A DNA stretch of 64,000 bases, taken from assembly GCF_014284125.1 (NCBI RefSeq), contig NZ_JACOFX010000007.1, positions 124,001 to 188,000 of the forward strand. The letters are read 5' to 3'. The position numbers and the translations under genes are program-made. Below are positions 9,183 through 17,919 of the stretch, in pieces (the first letter of the stretch is position 1; each line of letters begins with the position of its first letter). The DNA comes from Undibacterium umbellatum. GTDB taxonomy: Bacteria > Pseudomonadota > Gammaproteobacteria > Burkholderiales > Burkholderiaceae_D. The notes under the pieces are model-generated. The model was not told the origin of the DNA. It ran no database searches and worked only from the letters and a program-made list of their open reading frames with translations.

Positions 9183-9456
9183 GCTAGGGCGTGTTGACAT
9201 ATCTTTTAGACAAAGCGTTCCCGCCATATCGCGGGCTGGCAAGGCGTGCGGTGCAGTCAGGGCTGGTGCCCCTGACAAGACGTGCAACGCTGTCCAGCGT
9301 GCGATATGGCGGGAACCCGGAGGGAATGGGCCAGAAACCTCGCCTGGCGTTGTTGTTCGTCGCTCACTTGGCTCGCCAAGCAGCGCTCCGCACGCCTAGC
9401 CAGACAAGGTTTCTCACCCATTCGCTTGACTAAAAGATATGTCAACACGCCCTAGC
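9183..9456. mobile_element. MITE-like element with 27-base perfect terminal inverted repeats
   Basis: A 274-base non-coding element. The left end (9183-9209) and right end (9430-9456) are perfect inverted repeats beginning GCTAGGGCGTGTTGACATAT. The inside is itself palindromic: CCCGCCATATCGC (about 9221) pairs with GCGATATGGCGGG (about 9301), and AGAAACCT pairs with AGGTTTCT. No transposase is encoded. CTAG or TA at the tips could be a target duplication of the IS5 or IS630 type. It sits between a membrane-protein gene and the FKBP gene and could also act as a two-way terminator. Confidence 0.75.
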
Positions 9457-9465
9457 AGCGTTCTC

Positions 9466-9912
9466 TTATTTGACGTCCAGCAATTCAATATCAAAAATTA
9501 GATAAGAATTAGGCGGTATCAATCCATTGCCAGCCCCTGATGCACCATAAGCCAGTTCTGGCGGGATGATCAGGGTGCGTTTGCCGCCTACCTTCATGCC
9601 AGCCACACCTTGCTCCCAACCCTTGATGACACGACCTGCTCCAATGGTGAATGAGAAAGCTTGCTGACCTACCGAGCTATCAAACTTGGTGCCGCGTTCC
9701 TTGTGGGCAAAGGGATCATGCAGCCAGCCCGTATAGTGGACATTGACGGTATTGCCTACATTTGCCAGCTTGCCATTACCAATTTTTTCATCGATTTTAG
9801 TGAGCCTGCTGATGACCACACTATCAGGTGCTTGTGCCTGGGCCAGTGAGACGGAAAAGATGCCAGTGAACAAAGCGCTGGCGAGCAGGGCGGTAAGACA
9901 TTTGTATTTCAT
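9466..9912 (-). CDS. Exported FKBP-type peptidyl-prolyl cis-trans isomerase
   Basis: A 148-residue protein with a signal peptide (residues 1-27, ending AQAQA) and one FKBP domain. The domain shows VNVHYTGWL, GTKFDSS, FTIGAGRVIKGWEQGVAGMKVGGKR, PPELAYG and IPPNSYLIFDIELL. It should catalyse prolyl isomerisation in the periplasm and help fold exported proteins. A loop insertion (HDPFAHKER) after YTGWL is characteristic of one subgroup of small secreted FKBPs. It lies downstream of, and is probably co-transcribed with, the genes at 9939-10939. Confidence 0.92.
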   Translation of the reverse strand: MKYKCLTALLASALFTGIFSVSLAQAQAPDSVVISRLTKIDEKIGNGKLANVGNTVNVHYTGWLHDPFAHKERGTKFDSSVGQQAFSFTIGAGRVIKGWEQGVAGMKVGGKRTLIIPPELAYGASGAGNGLIPPNSYLIFDIELLDVK

Positions 9913-9938
9913 TCGGTTTTCCTTATTGGTAAGGCAGA

Positions 9939-10211
9939 TTATTTTTGCTTGGCTGCCGCGAGTTTTTTCTCAAAGGCGATATCCAGTTTGCTGGCTTTTT
10001 TTGGAGCCAGCTTTTGCAAGTTATTCACATAAGCGACAAATTCATCCATTTCCATGGCTTCACTGACACTGGCTGGTAATTCATCTGGCTGTTCCAGATT
10101 GGCCAGAGTCAGGGAAAAACGGCCATCGGCCAGGCTGACCATGGAATAGGCTGCATTGCTACGCTCGCGCAGGCGGTTGACAGCATAGGCGGCCTTGGTT
10201 GATCTGGCCAT
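9939..10211 (-). CDS. Small cytoplasmic protein of unknown function
   Basis: A 90-residue, Ala/Lys-rich, probably mostly helical protein with no signal peptide (MARSTKAAYAVNRLRERSNAAYSMV at the start, LAPKKASKLDIAFEKKLAAAKQK at the end). Its ATG overlaps the stop of the upstream periplasmic-binding-protein gene (TAATG), so translation is coupled. I do not recognise a family. Confidence 0.7.
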   Translation of the reverse strand: MARSTKAAYAVNRLRERSNAAYSMVSLADGRFSLTLANLEQPDELPASVSEAMEMDEFVAYVNNLQKLAPKKASKLDIAFEKKLAAAKQK

Positions 10212-10939
10212 TATTTGATCCCGTATTTGCGCATGATTTTTTCCATAGTGCCGTCGTTATCCAGCTCTTTATTTATTTTGTTGTACAGCTCCATACGCTG
10301 CTTATCCATGCGGACATTGCATAACATATTGAGCTCTATGCTTTTCCACTTGATGGCGCGCGCAATCTCGTGGCCAAATCCTTGTTGCTGGGCAATGACC
10401 ATGCCATGCGATTCTGAAACTATCCAGTAATCCAGCCTGCCGTTGACCAGCAAACGTGGATTATCCTCGTCCTGGTTGGAAAATTCTATCTTGTATCCTT
10501 GTTCGTGGAGTTGCAAGCCTGTCGCCGCATTTTTATAGGAGCCTATGGAATAGGGTTTGGCATCTTCAAAATTTTTCAATAGCCGGCTATCCGTTTTGCG
10601 GCCATACAAAACCCAATTATCGGTAACTAGTGGCCCCACCCACTTAAAAGAGTTTTCGCGCTCAGGCGTCCTGCGAAAGCCAAACAGGCAAGTATTATCA
10701 TCGTTGAGAGTGGATTGCAGCCCACGAGCCAGCGAGGTACTGCCGATGTTGTAGTTATCTCCGGCACGTTTCAGGATTTCTTGCACCTTCTCCGTCAGTG
10801 CCCCCTGAATTTCTCCAGTCTTGATATCCGTATGGGTAAATGGTGCAAATTCCTGGATGAGCAGTTTGATCGTTTCTGCATGGCTGATGGCAGGAACGAC
10901 GACCAGGCAACAAAGCAAACTGGATTTCAGGGAGTTCAC
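10211..10939 (-). CDS. Periplasmic solute-binding protein, family 3-like
   Basis: A 242-residue exported protein. Signal peptide residues 1-21 (ending ISHAET), then a bacterial extracellular solute-binding (SBP_bac_3) fold: IKLLIQEFAPFTH, GALTEKVQEILKRAG, then LLVNGRLDYWIVSESHGM and a C-terminal helix ELDNDGTMEKIMRKYGIK. No ABC permease genes are near, so it is an orphan binding protein, perhaps a sensor or an amino-acid-like ligand binder. It heads a likely three-gene operon. Confidence 0.8.
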   Translation of the reverse strand: MNSLKSSLLCCLVVVPAISHAETIKLLIQEFAPFTHTDIKTGEIQGALTEKVQEILKRAGDNYNIGSTSLARGLQSTLNDDNTCLFGFRRTPERENSFKWVGPLVTDNWVLYGRKTDSRLLKNFEDAKPYSIGSYKNAATGLQLHEQGYKIEFSNQDEDNPRLLVNGRLDYWIVSESHGMVIAQQQGFGHEIARAIKWKSIELNMLCNVRMDKQRMELYNKINKELDNDGTMEKIMRKYGIK

Positions 10940-11034
10940 GACTCAGGTTTCCGATAGAGATAATTTGTGGAAATATACCGCTGAATTTCCAATTAGGGCA
11001 GCTATTTCTGATTGCTGTACAAGCAAAGTGGTGT

Positions 11035-11919
11035 TTATGACCAGATTGTTTTCAATAAGGCAAAACTGGCGGCGATCATGGCTTCATGTTGGCGTTTCTC
11101 CTGGCAGATGAAGCTTAGTTCAGTGGTGATGCTGACTGCATCGGCAATCACCAGGCCATGGGCGTGGGCTTCGCGTATGGCGATGGAGTCCCGTATCAGG
11201 CTCAGGCCCACGCCGGACTTGACCAGATCCAGCATGGTCGGTTCTTGGTCCACCAGGGCAACTTTGTTGGGAATGGCATCATGTTCGGCGAAGATTTTGT
11301 TTAATAGACGATGATGGGCAGATTCTGGCGGGGTCCACAGCCAGGGCAACTTTGCCAGGCTGGCCCAGCCCTGACCAGCGACCCGGCTTCTCCAGCCATT
11401 CGGCGCTACCACCCGATAGGTGAATGCTGTCAGCACCAGGCTATGACAGGGCGTTTTGCCATCATCTGGTGGCTGGCCCAGGTAAAACCCCACATCCAGG
11501 CTACCCGCACGCACTTGTTGCAAGACCGTACCCGACATGCCCTGCTGCAATTTTGTGGATAACTGTGGATAAGTCTCGACCAGTCGCTTTAAGAATACCC
11601 CAAGGCGGGTGAATTCGGGGTCCAGGATCGTCCCTATTGCCAGCTCGCCAGAAACAGTGCTGTGCAAGGCATGCGCGGTTTGGCGGAACTCGCCCATGCT
11701 GGCGATGACTTTCTCAGCAAAAGGCAAAAGCCTGGCACCATCGTTGGTGAGACGCATGCCACTGGCACTGCGCGTGAATAAAGTGAGTTGCAAGCTCTCT
11801 TGCAGGGACTTGATTTGCAGACTGACTGCGGGTTGTGTCACATGCAGTTGCGCTGCCGCCCGGGTCAGGTTGGCTTCCCTGGCGACAGCGACAAAAGCAC
11901 GTAGTTGTGTCAAATCCAT
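11035..11919 (-). CDS. LysR-type transcriptional regulator
   Basis: A 294-residue LysR protein. The N-terminal winged helix-turn-helix is clear (MDLTQLRAFVAVAREANLTRAAAQLHVTQPAVSLQIKSLQ) and is followed by the periplasmic-binding-protein-like effector domain. I start at ATG 11919, with AAGGA nine bases ahead; a TTG three codons upstream is too close to that site. It is divergent from mmsA across a 113-base gap, so it probably controls mmsA, perhaps with a valine- or propionate-related inducer. That is inference. Two exact TTATCCACA boxes, ten bases apart, lie inside the gene at 11554 and 11564. Confidence 0.9.
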   Translation of the reverse strand: MDLTQLRAFVAVAREANLTRAAAQLHVTQPAVSLQIKSLQESLQLTLFTRSASGMRLTNDGARLLPFAEKVIASMGEFRQTAHALHSTVSGELAIGTILDPEFTRLGVFLKRLVETYPQLSTKLQQGMSGTVLQQVRAGSLDVGFYLGQPPDDGKTPCHSLVLTAFTYRVVAPNGWRSRVAGQGWASLAKLPWLWTPPESAHHRLLNKIFAEHDAIPNKVALVDQEPTMLDLVKSGVGLSLIRDSIAIREAHAHGLVIADAVSITTELSFICQEKRQHEAMIAASFALLKTIWS

Positions 11920-12032
11920 TATTAGCAATCCTTATATTGCTCTTGATAATAACTCATTGGATTTACAGCGGGTAGTCGATTATTGTGGTGCACATCTTTC
12001 CGTATAACGAAACTTATCCACAAGGTTTACTT

Positions 12033-13529
12033 ATGACATCCACAATTGCGCATTATATGAATGGCCAGACCTATGTATCCAGCAGTGGTCGACAGCAAGA
12101 TGTGTTTAATCCTGCCACTGGCGAAGTGACGGGCAGTGTTGCCCTCGCCAGCATAGAGGAAGTACATGCCGTCATCGCCGCCGCCAAGGCTGCCGCACCG
12201 GCCTGGGCAGAAACCGCTCCGCTGAAGCGCGCCCGTGTGATGTTCAAGTTCAAGGAATTACTGGACCAGCATCACAAAGAAATGGCCACCCTGATTACCC
12301 GCGAGCACGGCAAGGTATTGTCGGATGCCATGGGTGAAGTCACACGCGGCATAGAAATCGTCGAATTCGCCTGCGGCATGCCGCAACTGTTGAAATCACA
12401 ATTCTCGGACAATATCGGTGGCGGCATAGACAATTACAACCTGCGCCAACCGCTGGGTGTGACGGCAGGCATCACGCCTTTCAACTTCCCCTTCATGGTG
12501 CCTATGTGGATGGCACCGCTGGCGATTGCGACTGGTAATACCTTCATTTTGAAACCATCTGAACGTGATCCATCCTGCTCTTTGCTGATAGCTGACTTGC
12601 TCAAAAAAGCCGGTTTGCCGGATGGGGTATTCAATGTCGTGCAGGGCGATAAAGTGGCTGTCGATGCTTTGCTCCAGCATCCTGATGTCTCTGCCATTTC
12701 CTTCGTTGGTTCAACTCCCATCGCTGAATACATCTACAGCGAAGGCACTCGCATGGGCAAGCGCGTGCAGGCTTTGGGTGGCGCAAAAAACCACCTGGTC
12801 GTCATGCCCGACGCCAACCTCGAACAAGCCGTTGATGCCCTGATGGGGGCAGCCTATGGTTCTGCCGGTGAACGCTGCATGGCGATCTCGGTTGCTGTTG
12901 CCGTTGGCAATGTGGCTGATAAACTTGTCGAGGCTTTAGTACCGAGGGTTGAAGCCTTGAAGATTAAAAACGGCATGGAGTCTGATGCCGAAATGGGCCC
13001 GGTAGTAACCGCTCAGCACAAGGCAAAAATCGAGTCTTATATCGCTGAAGGCATATCCGAAGGTGCGCAACTGCTGGTCGATGGCCGTGGCCTCAAAGTG
13101 CCTGGTCATGAGTCCGGTTTCTTTCTTGGGGGCTGCCTGTTTGACCATGTCAAAGAGGGTATGAAGATACATCGTGAAGAAATTTTTGGCCCGGTTCTGT
13201 GCGTAGTCCGCGTGCCTGATTTTGCCTCTGCTGTTGAACTCATCAACCGTCATGAATTTGGTAACGGTGTGTCTTTGTTTACCTCGGACGGCAACACGGC
13301 TCGCGAGTTTTCCCGCCGCATACAGGTTGGCATGGTGGGCATCAATGTGCCTATCCCTGTCCCCATGGCCTGGCATTCTTTTGGTGGCTGGAAGCGGTCT
13401 TTGTTTGGCGATGTGCATGCCTATGGGGAAGAGGGCATACGCTTTTATACGCGCTATAAATCGATCATGCAGAGGTGGCCGGATAGCATAGATAAAGGGG
13501 CGGAGTTTACGATGCCAGTGGCGAAGTAG
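12033..13529 (+). CDS. mmsA: Methylmalonate-semialdehyde dehydrogenase (CoA-acylating)
   Basis: A 498-residue aldehyde dehydrogenase of the MmsA family, which turns methylmalonate semialdehyde, NAD and CoA into propionyl-CoA in valine and thymine breakdown. Family marks: [39 protein letters not shown], and the catalytic cysteine in [11 protein letters not shown] (about residue 282). The C-terminus [21 protein letters not shown] is diagnostic for MmsA over other aldehyde dehydrogenases. I start at ATG 12033 with AAGG ahead; an exact TTATCCACA overlaps the leader at 12014. It is divergent from the LysR gene. No mmsB is beside it. Confidence 0.93.
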   Translation: MTSTIAHYMNGQTYVSSSGRQQDVFNPATGEVTGSVALASIEEVHAVIAAAKAAAPAWAETAPLKRARVMFKFKELLDQHHKEMATLITREHGKVLSDAMGEVTRGIEIVEFACGMPQLLKSQFSDNIGGGIDNYNLRQPLGVTAGITPFNFPFMVPMWMAPLAIATGNTFILKPSERDPSCSLLIADLLKKAGLPDGVFNVVQGDKVAVDALLQHPDVSAISFVGSTPIAEYIYSEGTRMGKRVQALGGAKNHLVVMPDANLEQAVDALMGAAYGSAGERCMAISVAVAVGNVADKLVEALVPRVEALKIKNGMESDAEMGPVVTAQHKAKIESYIAEGISEGAQLLVDGRGLKVPGHESGFFLGGCLFDHVKEGMKIHREEIFGPVLCVVRVPDFASAVELINRHEFGNGVSLFTSDGNTAREFSRRIQVGMVGINVPIPVPMAWHSFGGWKRSLFGDVHAYGEEGIRFYTRYKSIMQRWPDSIDKGAEFTMPVAK

Positions 13530-13604
13530 CGGTATTAACGTCGCTCCTGCGCAGGCAGAAGCCTGGTGGCGTTCATTGCATGCTTGAGTCTTTATTAAAA
13601 CGAT

Positions 13605-13870
13605 TGCCCTCCGTAGACACAAGCCGGGTCTCGGCCCGGCGACCGAAATACTTTCTTTGCTTCGCCAAAGAAAGTATTCAAAGAAAGGCGACCGCAGACT
13701 CGCTCCCTTCGGGAGTGCCCGTTTGTGCGAAGCAAAAAATGGGAAGTGTCCGAAACTCGCTGCGCTCAAACAACGGACACTTCTTTTTCCATTTTCTGCA
13801 TCACACAAACGGCTTCGTCCCAAGCGGACGAAAGTCAAGAACAGAGTCAAAAGCAACTGCAACATCAACA
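13605..13870 (+). repeat. Multi-hairpin repeat, copy 1
   Basis: First of three copies of a roughly 240-265-base structured repeat. Hairpins in order: GCCGGG/CCCGGC (about 13623-13640); a perfect 13-base stem 13647-13659 / 13666-13678; CTCCC-TTC-GGGAG (about 13703-13715); and a long hairpin whose 24-base outer arms (13719-13742 / 13789-13812) enclose a perfect 10-base stem GAAGTGTCCG / CGGACACTTC with loop AAACTCGCTGCGCTCAAAC. A polar A/C-rich tail follows. Together with copy 2 it fills the 748-base gap between mmsA and the nitronate monooxygenase gene, where I see no gene. Confidence 0.75.
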
Positions 13871-13925
13871 CCAATGTAACCGAAATTTAAAATGCATTGA
13901 GTGTCGTCAATCAACCGGGGTTTTG

Positions 13926-14163
13926 GGTTTGCTGTTGTTTTTGACTTTTGCAGTTCCCATGTGTAGTCGCCGTTTGTGCGGTACAGAAAATGGATTAAGA
14001 AGGACCGCTGTTTGAGCGGAGCGAGTTTCGGGCCTTCCCATTTTTTGTACCGCACAAACGGGAACCCCCTTTAGGGGGCGACTACGCCTGGGTCGCCTTC
14101 TTTGGCTTACTTTTCTTGGCGAGACAAGAAAAGTGAGTAGCTGTCGGGCTACCCCCGACCTGC
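13926..14163 (-). repeat. Multi-hairpin repeat, copy 2 (opposite orientation)
   Basis: Same element as copy 1 but on the other strand, so the two copies face tail to tail. Outer arms are 13970-13993 and 14038-14061 (24 bases, one G-U type mismatch). The internal stem is GAAGGCCCG / CGGTCCTTC with one mismatch, and the loop AAACTCGCTCCGCTCAAAC is conserved. A further perfect 10-base stem is 14109-14118 / 14125-14134. The first hairpin is GTAGC-CCGACA-GCTAC. Short open frames inside it are spurious. Confidence 0.75.
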
Positions 14164-14277
14164 AATCGCAATACAGTGACAGAAGTGAGTAAATGAGTTA
14201 GCGTACAAACACGAAAATTGATGAAAGCCTGATTTACCTGTTTCCAACAACTCACTTAAATAAACCCGGAGCCCCAA

Positions 14278-15309
14278 ATGTCCAGTCTGCAAACCCTCTG
14301 CCCCCACCCCATCATCCAGGCCCCCATGGCCGGTGGTGCCACCACCCCAGAGCTGGTGGCCGCAGTGTCAAATGCAGGCGGCCTGGGCTCCCTGGCAGCC
14401 CCCTTGCTGACTCCACTCGCCATCATAGAGCAGGCTGAGCACATCAGAAGACTGACGGACAAACCCTTCGCCATCAACCTCTTCGTCCAAACCCGGCCAC
14501 AAGTCGACTTTGCCGCACTGGAAGCCGCCAAGTTATTGCTGCAACCAGTTTGCGAAGAGCTGGGCTGGGACAACTTGCCGACCCCGACACGCTGGTGTGA
14601 AGACTTTGAAGCACAGCTCGATGCCCTGATCACGGCACGCCCTGCAGTGGCAAGTTTTACTTTCGATGTCTTGCACGGTAGCCAGTTGCAGCGCCTGCAT
14701 GATGCCGGAATAAAAGTGGTAGGTACCGCCACCAACCTGCAGGAAGCCATCGTCTGGCAAGCCATGGGCGCAGATGCGGTCTGCCTGCAAGGAGTGGAGG
14801 CGGGTGGTCACCGCGGGACTTTCATTGGTGCGCAAAAAGATTCGACCCTCGGCCTGTTCGCCTTGCTGGAAGCCTGCAAACCGCATATGCAGGCGCCCAT
14901 CATCGCCGCTGGCGGCATCATGGATGGCAGGCAGATCAAACAGGCTTTACAGGCTGGCGCGCAAATGGTGCAGATGGGTACGGCATTCCTGACAACCAAG
15001 GAATCTGCGATACACCCAGCCTACAAGCAACGGCTGCTGGAGAGCAGCAGTGACACCACACGCCAGACCCGTGCTTTTTCTGGTCGTATTGCGCGTGGCC
15101 TCGACAATCATTTCATGCAAACCTTGGAGGCAGTCGCTGACAAAGTGCCCGCCTATCCGATACAAAATGCACTGACGGGTTCCATACGTGCAGCGGCGGG
15201 CAAGGCAGCGAATACCGAGTTGATGTCGATGTGGGCCGGGCAGGGTATGGCCGCCACCAGGGATTTGAGTGTGGCGGAGTTGATGGCTGCACTGATCGCG
15301 GAAATGTAA
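14278..15309 (+). CDS. Nitronate monooxygenase family flavoprotein
   Basis: A 343-residue FMN-dependent TIM-barrel protein of the nitronate monooxygenase (2-nitropropane dioxygenase) family, which oxidises alkyl nitronates to carbonyls and nitrite. Family signs: IIQAPMAGGATTPELVAAVSNAGGLGSLA at the start, then MGADAVCLQGVEAGGHRGT (FMN phosphate region) and APIIAAGGIMDG, GAQMVQMGTAFLTT. GGAG stands seven bases before the ATG. It is followed 27 bases later by a GMC oxidoreductase, probably in one transcript. Substrate in this organism is unknown. Confidence 0.9.
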   Translation: MSSLQTLCPHPIIQAPMAGGATTPELVAAVSNAGGLGSLAAPLLTPLAIIEQAEHIRRLTDKPFAINLFVQTRPQVDFAALEAAKLLLQPVCEELGWDNLPTPTRWCEDFEAQLDALITARPAVASFTFDVLHGSQLQRLHDAGIKVVGTATNLQEAIVWQAMGADAVCLQGVEAGGHRGTFIGAQKDSTLGLFALLEACKPHMQAPIIAAGGIMDGRQIKQALQAGAQMVQMGTAFLTTKESAIHPAYKQRLLESSSDTTRQTRAFSGRIARGLDNHFMQTLEAVADKVPAYPIQNALTGSIRAAAGKAANTELMSMWAGQGMAATRDLSVAELMAALIAEM

Positions 15310-15336
15310 AATTAATCAGGTACAAGGGAAAACAGT

Positions 15337-16956
15337 ATGGAAGCAGCAGGACAGTTTGATTACATCGTCGTCGGTGCCGGTACTGCAGGTTGCGTACTGG
15401 CAAACCGCCTCAGCAAGAATCCTGATAACCGGGTCTTGCTGATAGAAGCGGGTGGCAAGGATGATTATGTGTGGATACACATCCCGGTTGGCTACCTGTA
15501 CTGCATCAATAATCCACGTACAGACTGGATGTTCCGCACTGAGGAAGAAGCTGGCCTGAATGGCCGTAGCCTGATTTATCCGCGTGGCAAGGTGCTGGGC
15601 GGCAGTTCCTCCATCAATGGCATGATTTACATGCGTGGCCAGGAAAGGGATTACCAGCAATGGGCAGAGCTGACAGGGGATGATAGTTGGCGCTGGGAAC
15701 ATGTCTTGCCCTTGTTCAAGAAGAGCGAAGACCACCACGGCGGTGATGCAGAATTCCATGGCAAGGGCGGCGAATGGCGGGTGGAAAAACAAAGGCTGTC
15801 ATGGGAAATCCTGGATGCTTTCCGGAATGCAGCAGCCGAAGTCGGCATCCCTAAAAGTGATGATTTTAATCGTGGCAATAATGAAGGTTGCGGCTATTTC
15901 GATGTCAATCAAAAACGTGGCGTGCGCTGGAATGCCTCCAAGGCATTTTTAAAACCGGCAGCAAGCAGGCCTAACCTGACCATCATGACTGGTTGCCAGG
16001 TGCAAAAACTGGTCATCAAGAGTGATGAGAAAGGCAAGCGATGTACGGGTGTGGAATTCATAGGTGGTGGCCGCAGCTGGTTTGCCGAGTCCATGAAAGA
16101 AACTGTGCTGGCCGCAGGAGCCATAGGTTCACCGCAGATTTTGCAATTGTCCGGCATTGGTGATGCAGCACATTTGCAACAGGCTGGAGTTGATGTTGTG
16201 CATGAATTGCCTGGTGTAGGTGGTAACTTGCAAGACCACTTGCAGATACGTTCTGCCTTCAAGATTACCGGCGCACGCACGCTCAACAAGATGGCCAATA
16301 GTCTGATAGGCAAGGCGCGCATAGGGCTGGAATATGCGATGTTCCAGACCGGGCCGATGTCGATGGCACCTTCGCAACTGGGTGCATTTACCCGCTCGGA
16401 TGCCAGCCAGGCGACACCTAACCTGCAATACCACGTACAGCCTTTGTCGCTGGAAAAATTTGGCGACCCTTTGCATGATTTCCCGGCGTTCACTGCCAGT
16501 GTCTGCAATCTGCGCCCTACTTCACGCGGCTACGTCCGCATCGCCAGCAATGATGCCGCTGCCGCACCAAAAATCGTCCCCAATTATCTGACGACGGCAG
16601 AAGACCGCAAAATTGCAGCAGCCTCCCTGACCCTGACACGCAAGATCATCGCTACTCCCTCCTTGCAAAAATACAGCCCTGAAGAAATGAAGCCTGGCGT
16701 ACAGTTCCAGACAGAAGAAGAACTGGCGAGGGCGGCGGGGGATATAGGTACGACGATTTTCCACCCGGTAGGCACTTGCAAGATGGGACGGGTGGACGAT
16801 ACTGCGGCGGTGGTTGATAGCAACCTGCGCGTCATAGGCATAAACGGCCTGCGTGTGGCTGATGCTTCTATTATGCCGACTATAACCTCAGGTAATACCA
16901 ACTCACCTACTGTGATGATTGCAGAGAAGGCAGCCACGAGTATATTGGCAAGCTGA
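15337..16956 (+). CDS. GMC-family FAD-dependent oxidoreductase (choline/alcohol dehydrogenase-like)
   Basis: A 539-residue glucose-methanol-choline oxidoreductase. FAD-binding YIVVGAGTAGCVLANRLS at residues 10-27, PRGKVLGGSSSINGMIYMRG, GAIGSPQILQLSGIG, and the C-terminal active-site region FHPVGTCKMG with HPVGT and NTNSPTVMIAEKAA. It oxidises an alcohol to an aldehyde; it resembles BetA-like and aliphatic alcohol dehydrogenases, but no betaine genes are near. AAGGG precedes the ATG by about 12 bases. It follows the nitronate monooxygenase gene closely and precedes a liv-type transporter. Confidence 0.9.
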   Translation: MEAAGQFDYIVVGAGTAGCVLANRLSKNPDNRVLLIEAGGKDDYVWIHIPVGYLYCINNPRTDWMFRTEEEAGLNGRSLIYPRGKVLGGSSSINGMIYMRGQERDYQQWAELTGDDSWRWEHVLPLFKKSEDHHGGDAEFHGKGGEWRVEKQRLSWEILDAFRNAAAEVGIPKSDDFNRGNNEGCGYFDVNQKRGVRWNASKAFLKPAASRPNLTIMTGCQVQKLVIKSDEKGKRCTGVEFIGGGRSWFAESMKETVLAAGAIGSPQILQLSGIGDAAHLQQAGVDVVHELPGVGGNLQDHLQIRSAFKITGARTLNKMANSLIGKARIGLEYAMFQTGPMSMAPSQLGAFTRSDASQATPNLQYHVQPLSLEKFGDPLHDFPAFTASVCNLRPTSRGYVRIASNDAAAAPKIVPNYLTTAEDRKIAAASLTLTRKIIATPSLQKYSPEEMKPGVQFQTEEELARAAGDIGTTIFHPVGTCKMGRVDDTAAVVDSNLRVIGINGLRVADASIMPTITSGNTNSPTVMIAEKAATSILAS

Positions 16957-16983
16957 GCGGACGGAAATTGAATCAAAAAGAGG

Positions 16984-17010
16984 AAGTAATTTTTCTGCGT
17001 GGAATTACTT
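16984..17010 (+). terminator. Hairpin between GMC gene and livG-like gene
   Basis: AAGTAATT (16984-16991) pairs with AATTACTT (17003-17010) across an 11-base loop just after the GMC gene. There is no long T run, so it is a weak terminator candidate. Confidence 0.35.
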
Positions 17011-17145
17011 ACAGTAGTTATACCGTATTGTTTAGAAATCCATTTGCTGGGTACTATAAAAAGCTAATATAAAAAACTTCCAAAAAATAAAGGAAGTGTT
17101 GTCGCGTTGGAGTAGTAACCATAAGCCAGACAATAAGGAGAAGAG

Positions 17146-17919
17146 ATGACCGACGTCATCCTGGAGACTAAGCGCTTGACCAAAGAGTTCAAGGGCTTCA
17201 CAGCTGTAAGTGAGGTAAATTTGCAGGTGCAACGTGGGCATATCCATGCCCTGATCGGCCCTAACGGTGCTGGCAAGACCACCTGTTTCAATTTGCTGAC
17301 CAAATTTCTTGTCCCGACTTCGGGGCAAATTCTGTTCAATGGCAGCGATATCACCTCGGCCAAACCGGCCCAGATTGCGCGTCAGGGCATCATACGTTCT
17401 TTCCAGATCTCGGCGGTTTTCCCGCACCTGACTGTCATGGAAAATGTGCGCATAGGTTTGCAAAGAAAACTGGGCACATCCTTTCATTTCTGGAAAAGCG
17501 AGCAATCGCTGAACCAGCTCAATGCCCGTGCCATGGAATTGCTGGCCGAAGTTGACCTGACTTCATTTGCCGACACGGTGACGGTTGATTTGCCCTATGG
17601 CCGCAAGCGGGCCCTCGAAATCGCTACGACACTGGCCATGGAACCTGAAATGATGCTGCTCGATGAGCCCACGCAAGGCATGGGTCATGAAGATGTGCAT
17701 CGCGTGACCGAGTTGATCAAGAAGGTATCGGCTGGCCGTACCATCCTCATGGTGGAACACAATATGAGTGTGGTGTCAGGCATTTGCGACAAGATTTCGG
17801 TCTTGCAACGCGGTGCAATGCTGGCCGAGGGCACTTATCAGGAAGTGTCCACCAATCCCAAAGTCATGGAAGCGTATATGGGCAGTACCAGTGGTGAGCT
17901 GGAAGGGGCGCATGCATGA
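17146..17919 (+). CDS. livG: Branched-chain amino acid-type ABC transporter ATPase (LivG-like)
   Basis: A 257-residue ABC ATPase of the LivG group. Walker A GPNGAGKTTCFNLL (about residues 39-46), Q-loop region, Walker B MMLLDEPTQGMGHEDV and the switch histidine in MVEHNMSVV are intact. The signature motif is LPYGRKRALEIATTLA instead of a classical LSGGQ, as often seen in this group. AAGGAG lies seven bases before the ATG. Its end overlaps livF by four bases (ATGA). With LivF, LivH, LivM and the binding protein it makes a full importer for an amino acid or an amide-like solute. Confidence 0.92.
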   Translation: MTDVILETKRLTKEFKGFTAVSEVNLQVQRGHIHALIGPNGAGKTTCFNLLTKFLVPTSGQILFNGSDITSAKPAQIARQGIIRSFQISAVFPHLTVMENVRIGLQRKLGTSFHFWKSEQSLNQLNARAMELLAEVDLTSFADTVTVDLPYGRKRALEIATTLAMEPEMMLLDEPTQGMGHEDVHRVTELIKKVSAGRTILMVEHNMSVVSGICDKISVLQRGAMLAEGTYQEVSTNPKVMEAYMGSTSGELEGAHA

